Shown: positions 50,254 to 60,204, counted from the stretch's first letter. The stretch is 64,000 nt of DNA from Pseudoxanthomonas sp. JBR18 (GCF_028198165.1 NZ_CP116339.1:2177001-2241000); one strand, 5' to 3'. The notes: generated by a model not told the origin, from the letters alone. Numbers and translations are program-made.

Positions 50254-51699
50254 TCATCGTTGGTTCGGCGTGGGCGCGCGGCAGGCGCCCGCCTGCGTGC
50301 CTTGCCAGCTCAAGGCAGCTGCGGCGGCGAGCGAGCCGGCGATGAGCAGTGAGGCGATCGCGAATCCGTTGGCGACGTCTTGTGGGCTGGCGCCATCGGG
50401 CACCATCGAGAAGAACACGCCGCCCACCAGGGCGACCGACAGGGCGGCGCTGATCTGCAGCACGGCGCTGACCACGCCGGCCGCGAGCCCGGCCCACTGC
50501 GCTTCCACCTGGTCCACATTGAGCCGGACCAGCGCAGGGTGCGCGACACCTTGGCCAACGCCGATCAGGAGCAGGGGAGCCGGCAGCCATGCAGGCTGGG
50601 AGACTGCCCCCAGCACCGCCGCGATCGTCAGCCCTGCGGCTTCCAGGCTCATTGCGCACGCGGCCGTGCGCGCATGAAGTCGTCGCGCGACCCGCGGGCC
50701 GCTCAGCGCGCCCAGAAGTAGTCCCACGCCAACCGGCAGAATCGCAACGCCCGCCGCCAAGGGGCCGTGGTGCAGCCCCGCTTGCTGATAGACCGAGAAG
50801 ATCAGGAAGAAGGCCGCGAGTGCATAGAAGAACAGCGTCGCCAGCAGCGTGCGTCGAAGTGCGCGGGACGAAAGCGCCGTCGGGGAGACCAGCGGTGAGG
50901 CCCCCGTCCGCTCGCAGGCCTTCTGATAGCGCCAGAAGGCCATCAACAGCAGCGGCGACAGCGCCAGCGCGCCCAGGCTCCACAGCGGCCATGCGCGCTC
51001 CCGTCCCTCGATGAGGGGAACCACCAGAGCGATCAGGCCCGACGCCAGCAGCGCCGCGCCCGCCAGATCCAGGCGTCCAGGGTTCGAGGCCTTGCGCTCG
51101 GGAAGCAGGATGAGCGCGGCGGGAATCGCGACCGCGATGACGGGCAGGTTGACCAGGAAGACGCTCCTCCAGCCAAGACCCCACGGGCTTGCCGCCACCA
51201 GCACGCCGCCCAGGAGCTGGCCCGCGGCCGATGCGAGTCCGAACGTGGCCCCGTACCAACTGAGCGCGCGATTTTTCTCGCTGGCCTGGAAGAGCGCATG
51301 AATGAACGCCAGCGACTGCGGCGCCATCACCGCGGCCGAGATGCCCTGCAGCAGCCTGCCTGCGACGAGGACCTCGGCCGAGGGCGCCAGCCCGCACACG
51401 CCAGACGCCACGCCAAAGCCGACCATGCCCGCCAGGAACGCGCGCTTTCGACCGAACAGATCGCCCAGCCGACCGCCCAGCACAAGCGTGACCGCATAGG
51501 CGGTGGCGTACACCGACACCACCAGCTGGGACACGCCTGGCGAGGCGCGCAAGTCGTCACGAATCGCCGGAAGCGCGACATTGACGATGAAGAAATCCAG
51601 TGGCGGCAGCAGCGTGCCGGTCAGCAGGACGACCAGGGCCATCCAGCGGCGCGAGTCGGGGCTCTCCCCCTCTGGGTTGACGACGGATGCGTTGTTCAT
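50254..51699 (-). CDS. MFS drug exporter, EmrB/QacA (DHA2) type
   Basis: A 481-residue transporter with about 14 predicted helices. Signatures are GRLGDLFGRKRAFLAG (motif A) and AGRLLQGISAAVMAPQSLA (motif C-like). DHA2 proteins export drugs and toxic compounds. It lies 40 bases downstream of the SDR gene on the same strand, and the divergent LysR regulator probably controls both. Confidence 0.9.
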   Translation of the reverse strand: MNNASVVNPEGESPDSRRWMALVVLLTGTLLPPLDFFIVNVALPAIRDDLRASPGVSQLVVSVYATAYAVTLVLGGRLGDLFGRKRAFLAGMVGFGVASGVCGLAPSAEVLVAGRLLQGISAAVMAPQSLAFIHALFQASEKNRALSWYGATFGLASAAGQLLGGVLVAASPWGLGWRSVFLVNLPVIAVAIPAALILLPERKASNPGRLDLAGAALLASGLIALVVPLIEGRERAWPLWSLGALALSPLLLMAFWRYQKACERTGASPLVSPTALSSRALRRTLLATLFFYALAAFFLIFSVYQQAGLHHGPLAAGVAILPVGVGLLLGALSGPRVARRLHARTAACAMSLEAAGLTIAAVLGAVSQPAWLPAPLLLIGVGQGVAHPALVRLNVDQVEAQWAGLAAGVVSAVLQISAALSVALVGGVFFSMVPDGASPQDVANGFAIASLLIAGSLAAAAALSWQGTQAGACRAPTPNQR

Positions 51700-51739
51700 C
51701 GGAGGAACCTTGCCCTGCGCGCCGCGGTGCGCGATCGCC

Positions 51740-52483
51740 TCAGCGCATGCCGCCGGAGGCGACGATGCATTCGCCGGTCACCCAGCCCGCGTCCTCGGAC
51801 GCCAGGAACGCGACGATCGATGCGATATCGGCGACCTGGCCGATGCGCCCCAGCGGCGTCTGCGCCACATTCCACGCATGGAAGTCGGACCCCATGACGC
51901 CCGCGGCGTGGGTCCCATCCGTCTCGATCAGGCCGGGATTGACCGCGTTGACGCGAATCCCGCGCGGGCCGAGCTCGCGGGACAGGACACCGGTGATCGC
52001 GTCGATCGCGCCCTTGGTGCCGCTGTAGATCGCGCTTTCCACGGGAAGATTGCGGGTGACGAACGAGCTGATATTGATGATGCTGCCGCCCTGCCGAAGG
52101 AGCGGCACCGCGGCGCCAGTGACGAGCAGCGGCCCGAGCACATTGAGGTCGAACTGCTGGTGGTACAGCGCTTCGGTGCTCGCCTCGATCTTGGCGAACT
52201 GATAGACGCCCGAGTTGTTCACCAACACATCCAGCCCGCCGAAACGCTCGACGGTCGCCTGGACCAGCGCCTGGACCTCGGACTGGATGCGGGCATCGGC
52301 CTGCACTGCCATCGCATCCCCACCTGCGGCTTGGATGTCGGCGACGACCTGCTCGGCCGCGCGCTTGTCGGTGGCGTAGTTGACGACGACCTGCGCCCCG
52401 TCACTGGCGAGTCGGCGGGCGATCCCCGCACCAATGCCTTTTGAAGCGCCTGTGACCAAGGCGACTTTGCCGTTTAACTTGCT
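51740..52483 (-). CDS. SDR-family oxidoreductase
   Basis: A 247-residue classical short-chain dehydrogenase/reductase: cofactor motif VTGASKGIGAGIA, NNSG structural motif, catalytic Ser in INISSFVT and Tyr-x3-Lys in YSGTKGAID, then the PGLIETDG loop. Its length fits a TTG start at 52483 with GGAG upstream; an ATG-initiated longer frame would add 24 atypical residues. NADP(H) preference and substrate are unknown. First gene of an SDR-MFS pair. Confidence 0.93.
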   Translation of the reverse strand, partial: SKLNGKVALVTGASKGIGAGIARRLASDGAQVVVNYATDKRAAEQVVADIQAAGGDAMAVQADARIQSEVQALVQATVERFGGLDVLVNNSGVYQFAKIEASTEALYHQQFDLNVLGPLLVTGAAVPLLRQGGSIINISSFVTRNLPVESAIYSGTKGAIDAITGVLSRELGPRGIRVNAVNPGLIETDGTHAAGVMGSDFHAWNVAQTPLGRIGQVADIASIVAFLASEDAGWVTGECIVASGGMR

Positions 52484-52671
52484 CAAGTTGTCTGACTCCA
52501 GATGGGATCGGCGGTACCGGCCGGTGAAGGCCGCAAGTCCCAGCAGGGCGGTCAAGGCACGGCACGCGCCACGCCCAGCGGACTGACCAGGCCAGCGCCA
52601 GGCGCCAGTGCAGGGGCGGGCATCGTGCGACTAACAGTGTTGTTTGTGCACTGCCATTCCTGCATATTTCG

Positions 52672-52687
52672 CGTTCAAATTTGAACG
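52672..52687. promoter_or_regulatory. Perfect 16-bp palindrome at the LysR gene start
   Basis: CGTTCAAATTTGAACG is a perfect 16-base palindrome, four bases before ATG 52692. It lies between the divergent SDR and LysR genes and is the likely autoregulatory LysR site. Binding here would cover the LysR start itself. Confidence 0.6.
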
Positions 52688-52691
52688 GCTG

Positions 52692-53561
52692 ATGGCGATG
52701 GAATGGAGCGATGTCAGGATCTTTCTGGCGGTCGCACGCGCGGGCTCCCTGGGTGAGGCGGGCCGGCGCCTGGGCGTGAGCCATCCCACGGTCGGTCGGC
52801 GGATCAAGGCGCTCGAAGCGGAAGCCCAGCAGCCACTCCTGCGCCGGACCAAGGACGGCCTGGTGCTCACCGACGCGGGCGACCGCGTGCTTTCGCTGGC
52901 CCAGTCCATGGAGCACTCGGCGCTCTCCATGGAGCGTCGCCTGGCGGGCAATCACGAAAGGCTTGAGGGTCTGCTTCGCATCTCGTCGGCGGACTGGTTC
53001 GCCGCCTTCGTCCTGGCGCCGGTCTTCGTGGAAATGGGGCGGCTTCATCCGGCCGTCGTGCCGGAAGTGATCGCGAGCTATCGCCTCCTGGACCTTGCCC
53101 GCCGCGAGGCCGACGTTGCCTTTCGCCTCGTGCCTTTCAGCGAACCCGACCTGGTCCAGCGACGCCTGATGACCATGCACTACGGCCTGTACGCAACGCC
53201 GGACGTGGCCGCGGCGACAAAGCGCGATCCCGCGTCCGTGGGCCTGATCCTGATGAACACCGCGCAGAGCCATTTCCCGGACGTGGCTTGGCTGATCGAG
53301 CGGTTTCCCGAGTCGCCGCGTGTCTTCACCAGCACCAGCCGCAGTGTGCAGGCGCAGATGTGCCTGCGCGGGCGCGGGCTTGCGGTGCTGCCGCGCCCGC
53401 TCGGCGACGGCACCGCGGGGCTCAAGCGCATCGAGACACGGGGCACCCCGCCCACCCGGGACATCTGGGTCGGATATCACCAGGATCTCAGGCACATGGA
53501 CCGGCTCAGGGCCATGCTCGATGTCACCGAGAAAGTCTTGAGCAGCCGGTCGACTGCTTAG
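52692..53561 (+). CDS. LysR-family regulator
   Basis: A 289-residue regulator. The N-terminal helix-turn-helix is EWSDVRIFLAVARAGSLGEA, GRRLGVSHPTVGRRIKALEA; a periplasmic-binding-like effector domain follows. Divergent from SDR and MFS, so it is their probable activator. Start codon choice is uncertain: ATG 52692 or 52698 fit the family but have no ribosome-binding site, which suggests a leaderless message. Confidence 0.9.
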   Translation: MAMEWSDVRIFLAVARAGSLGEAGRRLGVSHPTVGRRIKALEAEAQQPLLRRTKDGLVLTDAGDRVLSLAQSMEHSALSMERRLAGNHERLEGLLRISSADWFAAFVLAPVFVEMGRLHPAVVPEVIASYRLLDLARREADVAFRLVPFSEPDLVQRRLMTMHYGLYATPDVAAATKRDPASVGLILMNTAQSHFPDVAWLIERFPESPRVFTSTSRSVQAQMCLRGRGLAVLPRPLGDGTAGLKRIETRGTPPTRDIWVGYHQDLRHMDRLRAMLDVTEKVLSSRSTA

Positions 53562-53808
53562 CGTCCGTCCCGCACGGCAGGAGATCGGCGAGGGCAACGC
53601 CACTTGGTGTTTACAGCGAAAACACCTAGAGGGACGCCGCCGCATTGAATCCGGGCGAGCGTGTCCTGGTTCATTCGTTCGCATGGAAGCCCTCATGCGC
53701 GCTAGCGGATCGACTTTTTAGACTTCCCTGCAATGACAACCGCAGCGGCCCGAATGGGCGCGACGACGGTCAACCATGTTTCGCCCTATTCCCCCTTGTG
53801 GAGGCTTG

Positions 53809-54729
53809 ATGACTCGCACCCTGAAGACGGATTTACTGGACATCGCCTATGTGTGTGGCGGGCCTGAGGAAGGGATGCCCGTGCTGTTGCTGCATGGGTG
53901 GCCGGATGATGCGCATGGTTGGGACAGGGTTGCGCCGGCGCTGGAAGCCGCTGGCTATCGCTGGGTCGCGCCGTGGTTGCGCGGTTTCGGCCCGACCCGT
54001 TTCCGGTCAACAGACGCGCTGCGCGATGGCACGGGTGTGGCGCTTGCGCACGATGCGATCGCGCTTGTCGATGCGTTGGGGTGGGAGCGCTTCGCGGTTG
54101 TTGGGCACGACTGGGGCGGACGCACCGCTTATGTGCTTGCGGCGCTCTGGCCCGAACGTGTGGCCTCCATCGCCTCGCTGGCGATCGGCTATGCGTCGCG
54201 TGGGCGGTTCGAGATCCCCGCGTCCTTCGAGCAGAGCCAGCGCTGGTGGTATCAGTGGTTCATGGCGACAGAAGGCGGCGCCGCGGCCGTCGCTGCCGAC
54301 CCCATTGGCTTTGCGCGCCTGCAATGGGCCAGCTGGAGTCCGCCGGGCTGGTATGACGAGGAGGCCTTTGACCAGGCGGCGGAGAGTTTCCGCAACCCTG
54401 ATTGGGTGGCCGTCACGCTGCACGGTTATCGCAGCCGCTGGCGACCCGAGCCACTGGATCCCCGCTACGCGGCTGCCCGGCAGCGGCTCGATGCGATCGA
54501 GACGCTGCCTGTGCCGACCCTCATGATCCAGGGCGGCGAGGATCGCTGCGACCCGCCGGCGGAGTCTGAAAACGACGCGCGCTTCTTTACCGGGACGTAT
54601 CGTCGCGTCGTGCTGCCGGGCGTTGGCCACTTCCCGGCGCGCGAGGCCCCGGCCGCGGTGGCCGAGGCGCTACTCCAGCACCTGGGCGATCTGCCGCGCG
54701 GACCGGGGGCGGGCTCACTTCCAGGATGA
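53809..54729 (+). CDS. Alpha/beta hydrolase, epoxide-hydrolase-like
   Basis: A 306-residue enzyme from ATG 53809, with GGAGG five bases upstream. Oxyanion motif LLLHGWPDDAHGW, nucleophile motif GHDWGG (Asp, as in epoxide hydrolases and haloalkane dehalogenases), cap domain with tryptophan-rich MVQ-type helices, and a late His in PGVGHFPAREAP. The substrate is unknown. It is monocistronic. Confidence 0.88.
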   Translation: MTRTLKTDLLDIAYVCGGPEEGMPVLLLHGWPDDAHGWDRVAPALEAAGYRWVAPWLRGFGPTRFRSTDALRDGTGVALAHDAIALVDALGWERFAVVGHDWGGRTAYVLAALWPERVASIASLAIGYASRGRFEIPASFEQSQRWWYQWFMATEGGAAAVAADPIGFARLQWASWSPPGWYDEEAFDQAAESFRNPDWVAVTLHGYRSRWRPEPLDPRYAAARQRLDAIETLPVPTLMIQGGEDRCDPPAESENDARFFTGTYRRVVLPGVGHFPAREAPAAVAEALLQHLGDLPRGPGAGSLPG

Positions 54730-54886
54730 GGAGACCGACCTGTCGCCTGCAGGGTGCCGCGTTGGCCACGCTTCCCGCGCCCGGGGCAGCTGCGCGCCCC
54801 TGACCTGCAATGACGTTGCCGCACTGGCGGGCACGGCAGATTCGGACGCTTCGACGTCGGTGTCCCTGGCAAATTGTCCAATTGGT

Positions 54887-54994
54887 ATCTATTCAAGATC
54901 CCCTCGTTATTCGCCGAAAAACGGGAGAAGAACCTTTGATTGTTATAGATGTAGCCACTCAAACTAATTGACTATCTATTCATGGATCTATTCA
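54887..54994. repeat. ATCTATTCA repeats around the yjjJ start
   Basis: ATCTATTCA occurs at 54887, 54974 and 54986; the last two are 12 bases apart and span the ATG at 54982. This region is AT-rich within a GC-rich genome. It is a candidate operator for the protein's own helix-turn-helix. Confidence 0.4.
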
Positions 54995-56382
54995 ATCGAG
55001 CCATGGATTCGCCCTCGACTTCCGATCTGCTCGCCTTGCTGCGCCGCCAGGACACCGCCACGGCGGCGCAGATCGGTGCGGCTCTGGGTGTCAGCCAACC
55101 AACGGTCTCGCGGCTTGTGTCCGCCGCCGGCGATGCGGTGGTCCGCATCGGCAAGGCGCGGGCCTCGCGGTACGCGTTGCGCCGGGAGGTCGGGCGGGCC
55201 GGCAGCCAGTGGCCGCTGTTCCGCATCACGGCCGATGGCCGTGCGCAGACGCTGGGACAGCTGCAGGCGCTGCACGGTGCGGGCATGGTGTTCGCCCCGG
55301 CGGTGCGGTGCCCTGCGTTGATGCATGGCCAATTCGCGGACGGGGTGTTTCCCGACCTGCCCTGGTTCCTGGATGACCAGCGCCCCCAGGGCTTTCTCGG
55401 GCGCGCGTTCGCGCGGCGGGTGGCGGCGGAGATCGGGGCGTCGCCCGATCTGGCCCGCTGGCAGGCCGACGATGTCGTGCTCGCGCTCCTGCGCCACGGT
55501 GAGGACGCGCCTGGTGACCTGGTCCTGGGCGAGCATGCTTTGCAGCAGGCGCTGCAAGACCTTGTCCAGCCGCGCGACACAATCAGGTCCACCGCGCGTG
55601 CGCTGGCCTACCCGCAGCGCGCCGAGGCGGCGCTACGAGGTGAGGACATCGGCTCGTCGGCCGCAGGCGAGCAACCCAAGTTCACCGCCACACTGGCGCT
55701 GGAAGACGGCGGCGCGCAGGCGGTCATCGTGAAGTTCAGCGAACGGGCCGGGACGCCGGCCGCAGCGCGCTGGGCGGACCTGCTGCGCTGTGAGGCGCTT
55801 GCGGGTGAGGTGCTGCGCGCACATGGCCTGGCCGCCGCGCAGAGCGAGCTCTTCCAGGCCGATGAGCGGGTCTTCCTGCAGTCCACGCGCTTTGACCGGA
55901 CGCCCGGGCTCGGGCGGCGCGGCTTTGTTTCGCTGGCCGCGCTGGATGCGGCCTATTACGGGCATGGCCGCATCGATTGGTGGACGTTTGCCACCCATCT
56001 GCTGCGCGATCGCTGGCTCGATCGGGATGACGCGCGGCGCCTGGCGCTATACGGATGGTTTGGCGCCTTGATCGCCAATACCGATATGCATCAGGGCAAT
56101 GCAGGGCTGTTGCTTGGCGATACGCGTCCCTTGGCGCTGGCACCAGCCTACGACATGCTGCCGATGGCCTTCCGGCCGTTGGCGACAGGCGAGGTGGTGG
56201 CGCGCGGCGATGTCGCCTTACCGTTGCCGACGCCGGCAGAGCGGGAGCACTGGCACGATGCGGCCAGCATGGCGCTGGTGTTCTGGCGAAGCGTCGTAGA
56301 GTGTGCCGCGATCTCGCCAGACTTTCGGGAAATCGCGCAGCGTGCGTGGGAGCAGCTTTCGCGGGCGGTGCAGCGCCTTTAG
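54982..56382 (+). CDS. yjjJ: HipA-family kinase of the YjjJ type
   Basis: A 466-residue HipA-like serine/threonine kinase with an N-terminal fused helix-turn-helix (TAAQIGAALGVSQPTVSRL), which replaces the separate HipB antitoxin. The kinase part has the SSAAGEQPKF loop, the catalytic IANTDMHQGNAG and the metal site LAPAYDMLP. YjjJ-type proteins are reported as a stand-alone HipA-like toxin. ATG 54982 lies within a repeat array and has no clear ribosome-binding site; ATG 55003 is possible. No antitoxin gene is adjacent. Confidence 0.88.
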   Translation: MDLFNRAMDSPSTSDLLALLRRQDTATAAQIGAALGVSQPTVSRLVSAAGDAVVRIGKARASRYALRREVGRAGSQWPLFRITADGRAQTLGQLQALHGAGMVFAPAVRCPALMHGQFADGVFPDLPWFLDDQRPQGFLGRAFARRVAAEIGASPDLARWQADDVVLALLRHGEDAPGDLVLGEHALQQALQDLVQPRDTIRSTARALAYPQRAEAALRGEDIGSSAAGEQPKFTATLALEDGGAQAVIVKFSERAGTPAAARWADLLRCEALAGEVLRAHGLAAAQSELFQADERVFLQSTRFDRTPGLGRRGFVSLAALDAAYYGHGRIDWWTFATHLLRDRWLDRDDARRLALYGWFGALIANTDMHQGNAGLLLGDTRPLALAPAYDMLPMAFRPLATGEVVARGDVALPLPTPAEREHWHDAASMALVFWRSVVECAAISPDFREIAQRAWEQLSRAVQRL

Positions 56383-56448
56383 ACCACAAGGGCGGGGCCG
56401 TGTGTCAGCGAACCCTCCTGCGGGACGCGCCCCTCTCGGCGACCGCCT

Positions 56449-57495
56449 TCACGACGGCTGCACCGCAAGCGGGCTGCGCTCGGCGAACTGCCCGCGCCAG
56501 TACGGGTAGTAGGGATACGGCGGTTCCACCGCGCTGGCGGCGTCGAGGCGGGCGACCTGCTCGGGCGACAGCGACCAGCCGACCGCACCGAGGTTGTCGC
56601 GCAGCTGGTCTTCGGTGCGTGCCCCGATCAGCACGGTGCTCACGGTCGGGCGCTGCAGCAGCCAGTTGATCGCCACCTGGGGCACGGTGCGGCCGGTCTC
56701 GGCGGCGATCGCGTCCAGCACATCGACGATGGCGAACAGGCGTTCGTCGTCGATGGCAGGGGCGAAGGCGGCGGTGTCGTGCAGCCGGCTCTGTGCCGGC
56801 AGCGGCTGGCCGCGGCGCAATCGGCCGGTCAGGCGGCCCCAGCCCAGCGGGCTCCACACCACCGCACCCAGGCCCTGGTCCAGGCCCAGCGGCATCAACT
56901 CCCACTCGTAGTCGCGTCCGGCCAGCGAGTAGTAGGTCTGATTGGCCACGAAGCGGCTCCAGCCATTCGCATCGGCCACCGCGAGCGACTTCATCAGCTG
57001 CCAGCCGGCGTAGTTGGACGCGCCCAGATAGCGGACCTTGCCGGCCCTGACCAGGCCATCCAGCGTGGACAGCGTTTCCTCCATCGGGGTCATCGCATCG
57101 AAGGCGTGCAGCTGCAGCAGGTCGATGTAGTCGGTGCGCAGGCGCCTGAGCGAGGCGTCGACCGCGCGCAGCAGGCGCAGGCGCGAAGCACCGGCATCGT
57201 TGGGTCCCTCGCCCAGGCGCAGCCCGGTCTTGGTCGAGATCAACACCTGTTCGCGGCGCCCGGCCAGCGCCGCGCCGAGGATCTCTTCGGAGGCGCCATC
57301 GGAATATACGTCGGCCGTATCGAACAGCGTCGCGCCAGCCTCCAGGCACAGATCGATCAGGCGCCTGGCCTGCTCGACGCCGGTGTCGCCCCAGGCCGAG
57401 AACAGCGGCCCCTTGCCGCCGAAGGTGCCGGCACCAAAGCCCAGCACGGGGACCTTCAGGCCGGAGCGGCCAAGCAGTCGAGTTTCCATCGGCAT
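56449..57495 (-). CDS. Aldo/keto reductase
   Basis: A 348-residue NADPH-dependent aldo/keto reductase. Catalytic Asp and Tyr are in LFDTADVYSDG, Lys in LISTKTGLRL, and the C-terminal cofactor region is TVSTVLIGARTEDQL. It is of the YajO/PdxI-like group by length. Located 43 bases downstream of the MFS gene on the same strand, with which it may be co-transcribed. Confidence 0.92.
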   Translation of the reverse strand: MPMETRLLGRSGLKVPVLGFGAGTFGGKGPLFSAWGDTGVEQARRLIDLCLEAGATLFDTADVYSDGASEEILGAALAGRREQVLISTKTGLRLGEGPNDAGASRLRLLRAVDASLRRLRTDYIDLLQLHAFDAMTPMEETLSTLDGLVRAGKVRYLGASNYAGWQLMKSLAVADANGWSRFVANQTYYSLAGRDYEWELMPLGLDQGLGAVVWSPLGWGRLTGRLRRGQPLPAQSRLHDTAAFAPAIDDERLFAIVDVLDAIAAETGRTVPQVAINWLLQRPTVSTVLIGARTEDQLRDNLGAVGWSLSPEQVARLDAASAVEPPYPYYPYWRGQFAERSPLAVQPS

Positions 57496-57538
57496 GATCG
57501 TGATCCTGTGTCGAGAAGGGGGAATGGGGCTGCCGGGC

Positions 57539-58765
57539 TCAGCCGGCCTGCTCGCCTTCGAGCCGTTGCGGGCAGGCGATGGCCTTGGCCGAGGCGCGTG
57601 TTTCCAGGCGCAAGGCCCAGGCCGCCACGACCAGCGCCGACAGCGGCACCAGCGCGCCGATCCACGGCAGCGTGGTCAGGCCGGCGCCGCGCGCGAGCGC
57701 CATGCCACCGAGCCAGGCGCCCAGCGCATTGCCCAGGTTGAACGCGCCGATGTTCAGGCTCGAGGCCAGGCTCTGCGCGCCGCGTGCCTTCTGCAGGACC
57801 CACAGCTGCAAGGGCGACACGGTGGCGAAGGCCGCCGCGCCCAGCAGGCCGGTCAGCAGCACCATCGCCCAGCGGCTGTGCAGCACCACGCCCATCAACG
57901 CCATCGCCACGGCCAGCGCCAGCAGTGTGCCCAGCAGCGCGGGACGCAGGCTGCGGTCGGCCAGGCGCCCACCCACCAGGTTGCCCACGATCATGCCCAC
58001 GCCGAACACCAGCAGGATCGGCGAGACCGCCGCCTCGCCAAAGCCCGTCACCTGGGTCAGCAAGGGCTGGATGTAGGTGTAGACGGTGAACATCCCGCCG
58101 AACCCCAGCACGGTCATGAGCAGGCCCAGCAGGACCGGCGCGCGCAGCACGGCCGCGGCCTCCTCGCGCAGCGAACCCGGCGCCGGCGCATTGCGATCGT
58201 GTGGCACCAGGGTCGCGATCACCAGCGTGGCCACCACGCCGATCAACGCCACCGCCCAGAAGGTTGCCCGCCAGCCATGGTGCAGCCCCAGCCACGCCCC
58301 GGCCGGCACGCCCAGCAGCGTGGCCACGGTCAGGCCGGTGAACATGATCGAGATCGCCGAGGCCTTGCGCACCTCGGCCACCAGCGAGGTGGCCACCACC
58401 GCGCCCACGCCGAAGAACGTGCCGTGCGCCAGTGCGGTGACCACGCGCGCGGCCATCAGCAGGGCGTAATTCGGGGCGAGCGCGCAGGCCAGGTTGCCCA
58501 CGGTGAAGACCACCATCAAGGCCACCAGCACCGCCTTGCGCGGCATGCGCGCGGTGGCGGCGGTCAGCACCGGCGCGCCGACGAACACGCCCAGCGCGTA
58601 GCCGGAGATCAGCAGCCCGGCGCTGGCGATGCTCACGTGCAGGTCGGCGGCGACCTGCGTCAGCAGGCCCATGATCACAAATTCGGTCGTGCCGATGCCG
58701 AAGGCCCCGGCGGTCAGGGCATAGACCGCCAGCGGCATGCGTGAAGAAGAGGGGGAGGCCGGCAT
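57539..58765 (-). CDS. MFS transporter, AraJ/DHA1 type
   Basis: A 408-residue transporter with 12 predicted helices and the GIGTTEFVIMGLLTQVAADL N-terminal signature of the AraJ/YdhP group, which export sugars or drugs. ATG 58765 is used, since the longer frame to 58819 adds atypical residues. Divergent from a LysR gene that likely controls it together with the downstream aldo/keto reductase. Confidence 0.9.
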   Translation of the reverse strand: MPASPSSSRMPLAVYALTAGAFGIGTTEFVIMGLLTQVAADLHVSIASAGLLISGYALGVFVGAPVLTAATARMPRKAVLVALMVVFTVGNLACALAPNYALLMAARVVTALAHGTFFGVGAVVATSLVAEVRKASAISIMFTGLTVATLLGVPAGAWLGLHHGWRATFWAVALIGVVATLVIATLVPHDRNAPAPGSLREEAAAVLRAPVLLGLLMTVLGFGGMFTVYTYIQPLLTQVTGFGEAAVSPILLVFGVGMIVGNLVGGRLADRSLRPALLGTLLALAVAMALMGVVLHSRWAMVLLTGLLGAAAFATVSPLQLWVLQKARGAQSLASSLNIGAFNLGNALGAWLGGMALARGAGLTTLPWIGALVPLSALVVAAWALRLETRASAKAIACPQRLEGEQAG

Positions 58766-58864
58766 GGGGGCGCCTTGGCTGGAAGGAGGACGCCACAGCC
58801 TGCGCCCAAGGCCGCGCAAGAAAAACCGCTGTTATGCTGAATCACTTTCAATATTTCATTGAGA

Positions 58865-59788
58865 ATGGCCATGGATCGCGTCGGCGACATCGCCTTGTTC
58901 CTGCGGGTGCTGGACCTGGGCTCGATCAGTGCCGCCGCCCGCCAGTTGGACCTCTCGCCCGCCGTGGCCAGCCAGCGGCTCAAGCGCCTGGAGCGAGAAC
59001 TGGACGTGCGCCTGCTGCACCGGACCACGCGGCGCCTGCATCCCACGCCCGAGGGCCAGGCCCTGGCCGAGCGCGGCCGCGTGCTGGTCCGCGACCTGGA
59101 GGCCCTGGGCGAGGACCTGCGCGAAAGCGCCCAGCAGGTCTCGGGCACCTTGCGCGTCACCCTGTCGGCGTCGTTCGGCATGCTCTACATCGCGCCACTG
59201 CTGCCGGAGTTCCAGCGCCTGCATCCCAGGCTGCGCGTCAGCGCGCACTTGAGCGACCACCTGGTGGACCTGGTGAAGGAAGGCTTCGACCTGGCCATCC
59301 GCATCGGCCCGCTGGCCGATTCGGGCCTCTACGCCCGCAGCCTGGCCTCCAACGCGCGGGTGCTGTGCGCCTCGCCGGATTACCTGCGCCGGATGGGCAC
59401 GCCGAAGACGCCGGCCGACCTGGCGACCCACGACGGCGTGCTGCTGATGGGCCGCGACGGCCGCCAGGACGTCTGGACCCTGATCGGCCCGGACGGCCAG
59501 AGCGTGCGGGTGCGCATGGCCAGCCGCTTCGAGAGCAACTTCGGTGAGGTCCTGCGCGAGGCCGTGCTGGCCGGGCAGGGCATCGCCGTGCACTCGCTGT
59601 GGCACGTGGCCGCCGATCTGCGTGCCGGGCGCATGGTCGCCGTGCTGCCAGACTGGCGCCCACCGGCCACTCACATCAGCGCCGTGACCCCGGCGCGGCT
59701 GCAGCCGCCGCGGGTGCGGCGCTTCGTCGAATTCCTGACCGCCCAGCTGGGCGATCCGCCGCCGTGGGAACGACTGGAAGGACCGTAA
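58865..59788 (+). CDS. LysR-family regulator
   Basis: A 307-residue regulator: helix-turn-helix GDIALFLRVLDLGSISAAAR, QLDLSPAVASQRLKRLEREL; effector domain with typical IAPLLPEFQRLHPRLRV. It is divergent from the MFS and aldo/keto reductase genes. An ATG at 58871 gives a start two residues shorter and is equally possible. Confidence 0.92.
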   Translation: MAMDRVGDIALFLRVLDLGSISAAARQLDLSPAVASQRLKRLERELDVRLLHRTTRRLHPTPEGQALAERGRVLVRDLEALGEDLRESAQQVSGTLRVTLSASFGMLYIAPLLPEFQRLHPRLRVSAHLSDHLVDLVKEGFDLAIRIGPLADSGLYARSLASNARVLCASPDYLRRMGTPKTPADLATHDGVLLMGRDGRQDVWTLIGPDGQSVRVRMASRFESNFGEVLREAVLAGQGIAVHSLWHVAADLRAGRMVAVLPDWRPPATHISAVTPARLQPPRVRRFVEFLTAQLGDPPPWERLEGP

Positions 59789-60204
59789 GACCGCCCAACT
59801 CGGGTGTTGCAGTGCCGGACGTCTTCTCCAGCGGCATAGCGAAAGCAAGCAATCTATTACCCGGGTTCGGACGTTCCAGAGACGCTCCCACTAACGCCGG
59901 ACACCCAATGCCGGCCAAGCTTCCTTGCGAGGGAACAGGAGCAGGCTATCGGGCTCCTCACGTTCACAGCGTCAGCGCCATCCATTTGCCAATTGCCGCA
60001 GGCGGTACGCGTAGGCGTTGGCGCCAACGTAATACAGGCTGCTTCGGTCAGGGTCTGAGTAAGACGATGCGCGATAGCCGCGGTCCACCGAAAGTCGCGG
60101 GCTAAAGCGCGTCGCGACAGCGGGACGGAGCCGACCTCGCCCGCCCGACGCATCAGGTCGCACCTGATCAAGGCATCGGCCCAGCGTGCTCGATGAGGCT
60201 CACT
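59789..60204. other. Non-coding stretch with possible decayed gene
   Basis: About 416 bases. The minus strand 60163-59972 has an open frame with TRFSPRLSVDRGYRASSYSD and YYVGANAYAYRLRQLANGWR. The amino acid content looks protein-like, but there is no ribosome-binding site or recognised family. It may be a decayed gene end; otherwise nothing is seen. Confidence 0.35.

Noticed and set aside
57134..58744. 536-codon plus-strand frame across the reductase and MFS genes
   Set aside because: Gln/His/Arg-rich antisense reading of two well-recognised genes.
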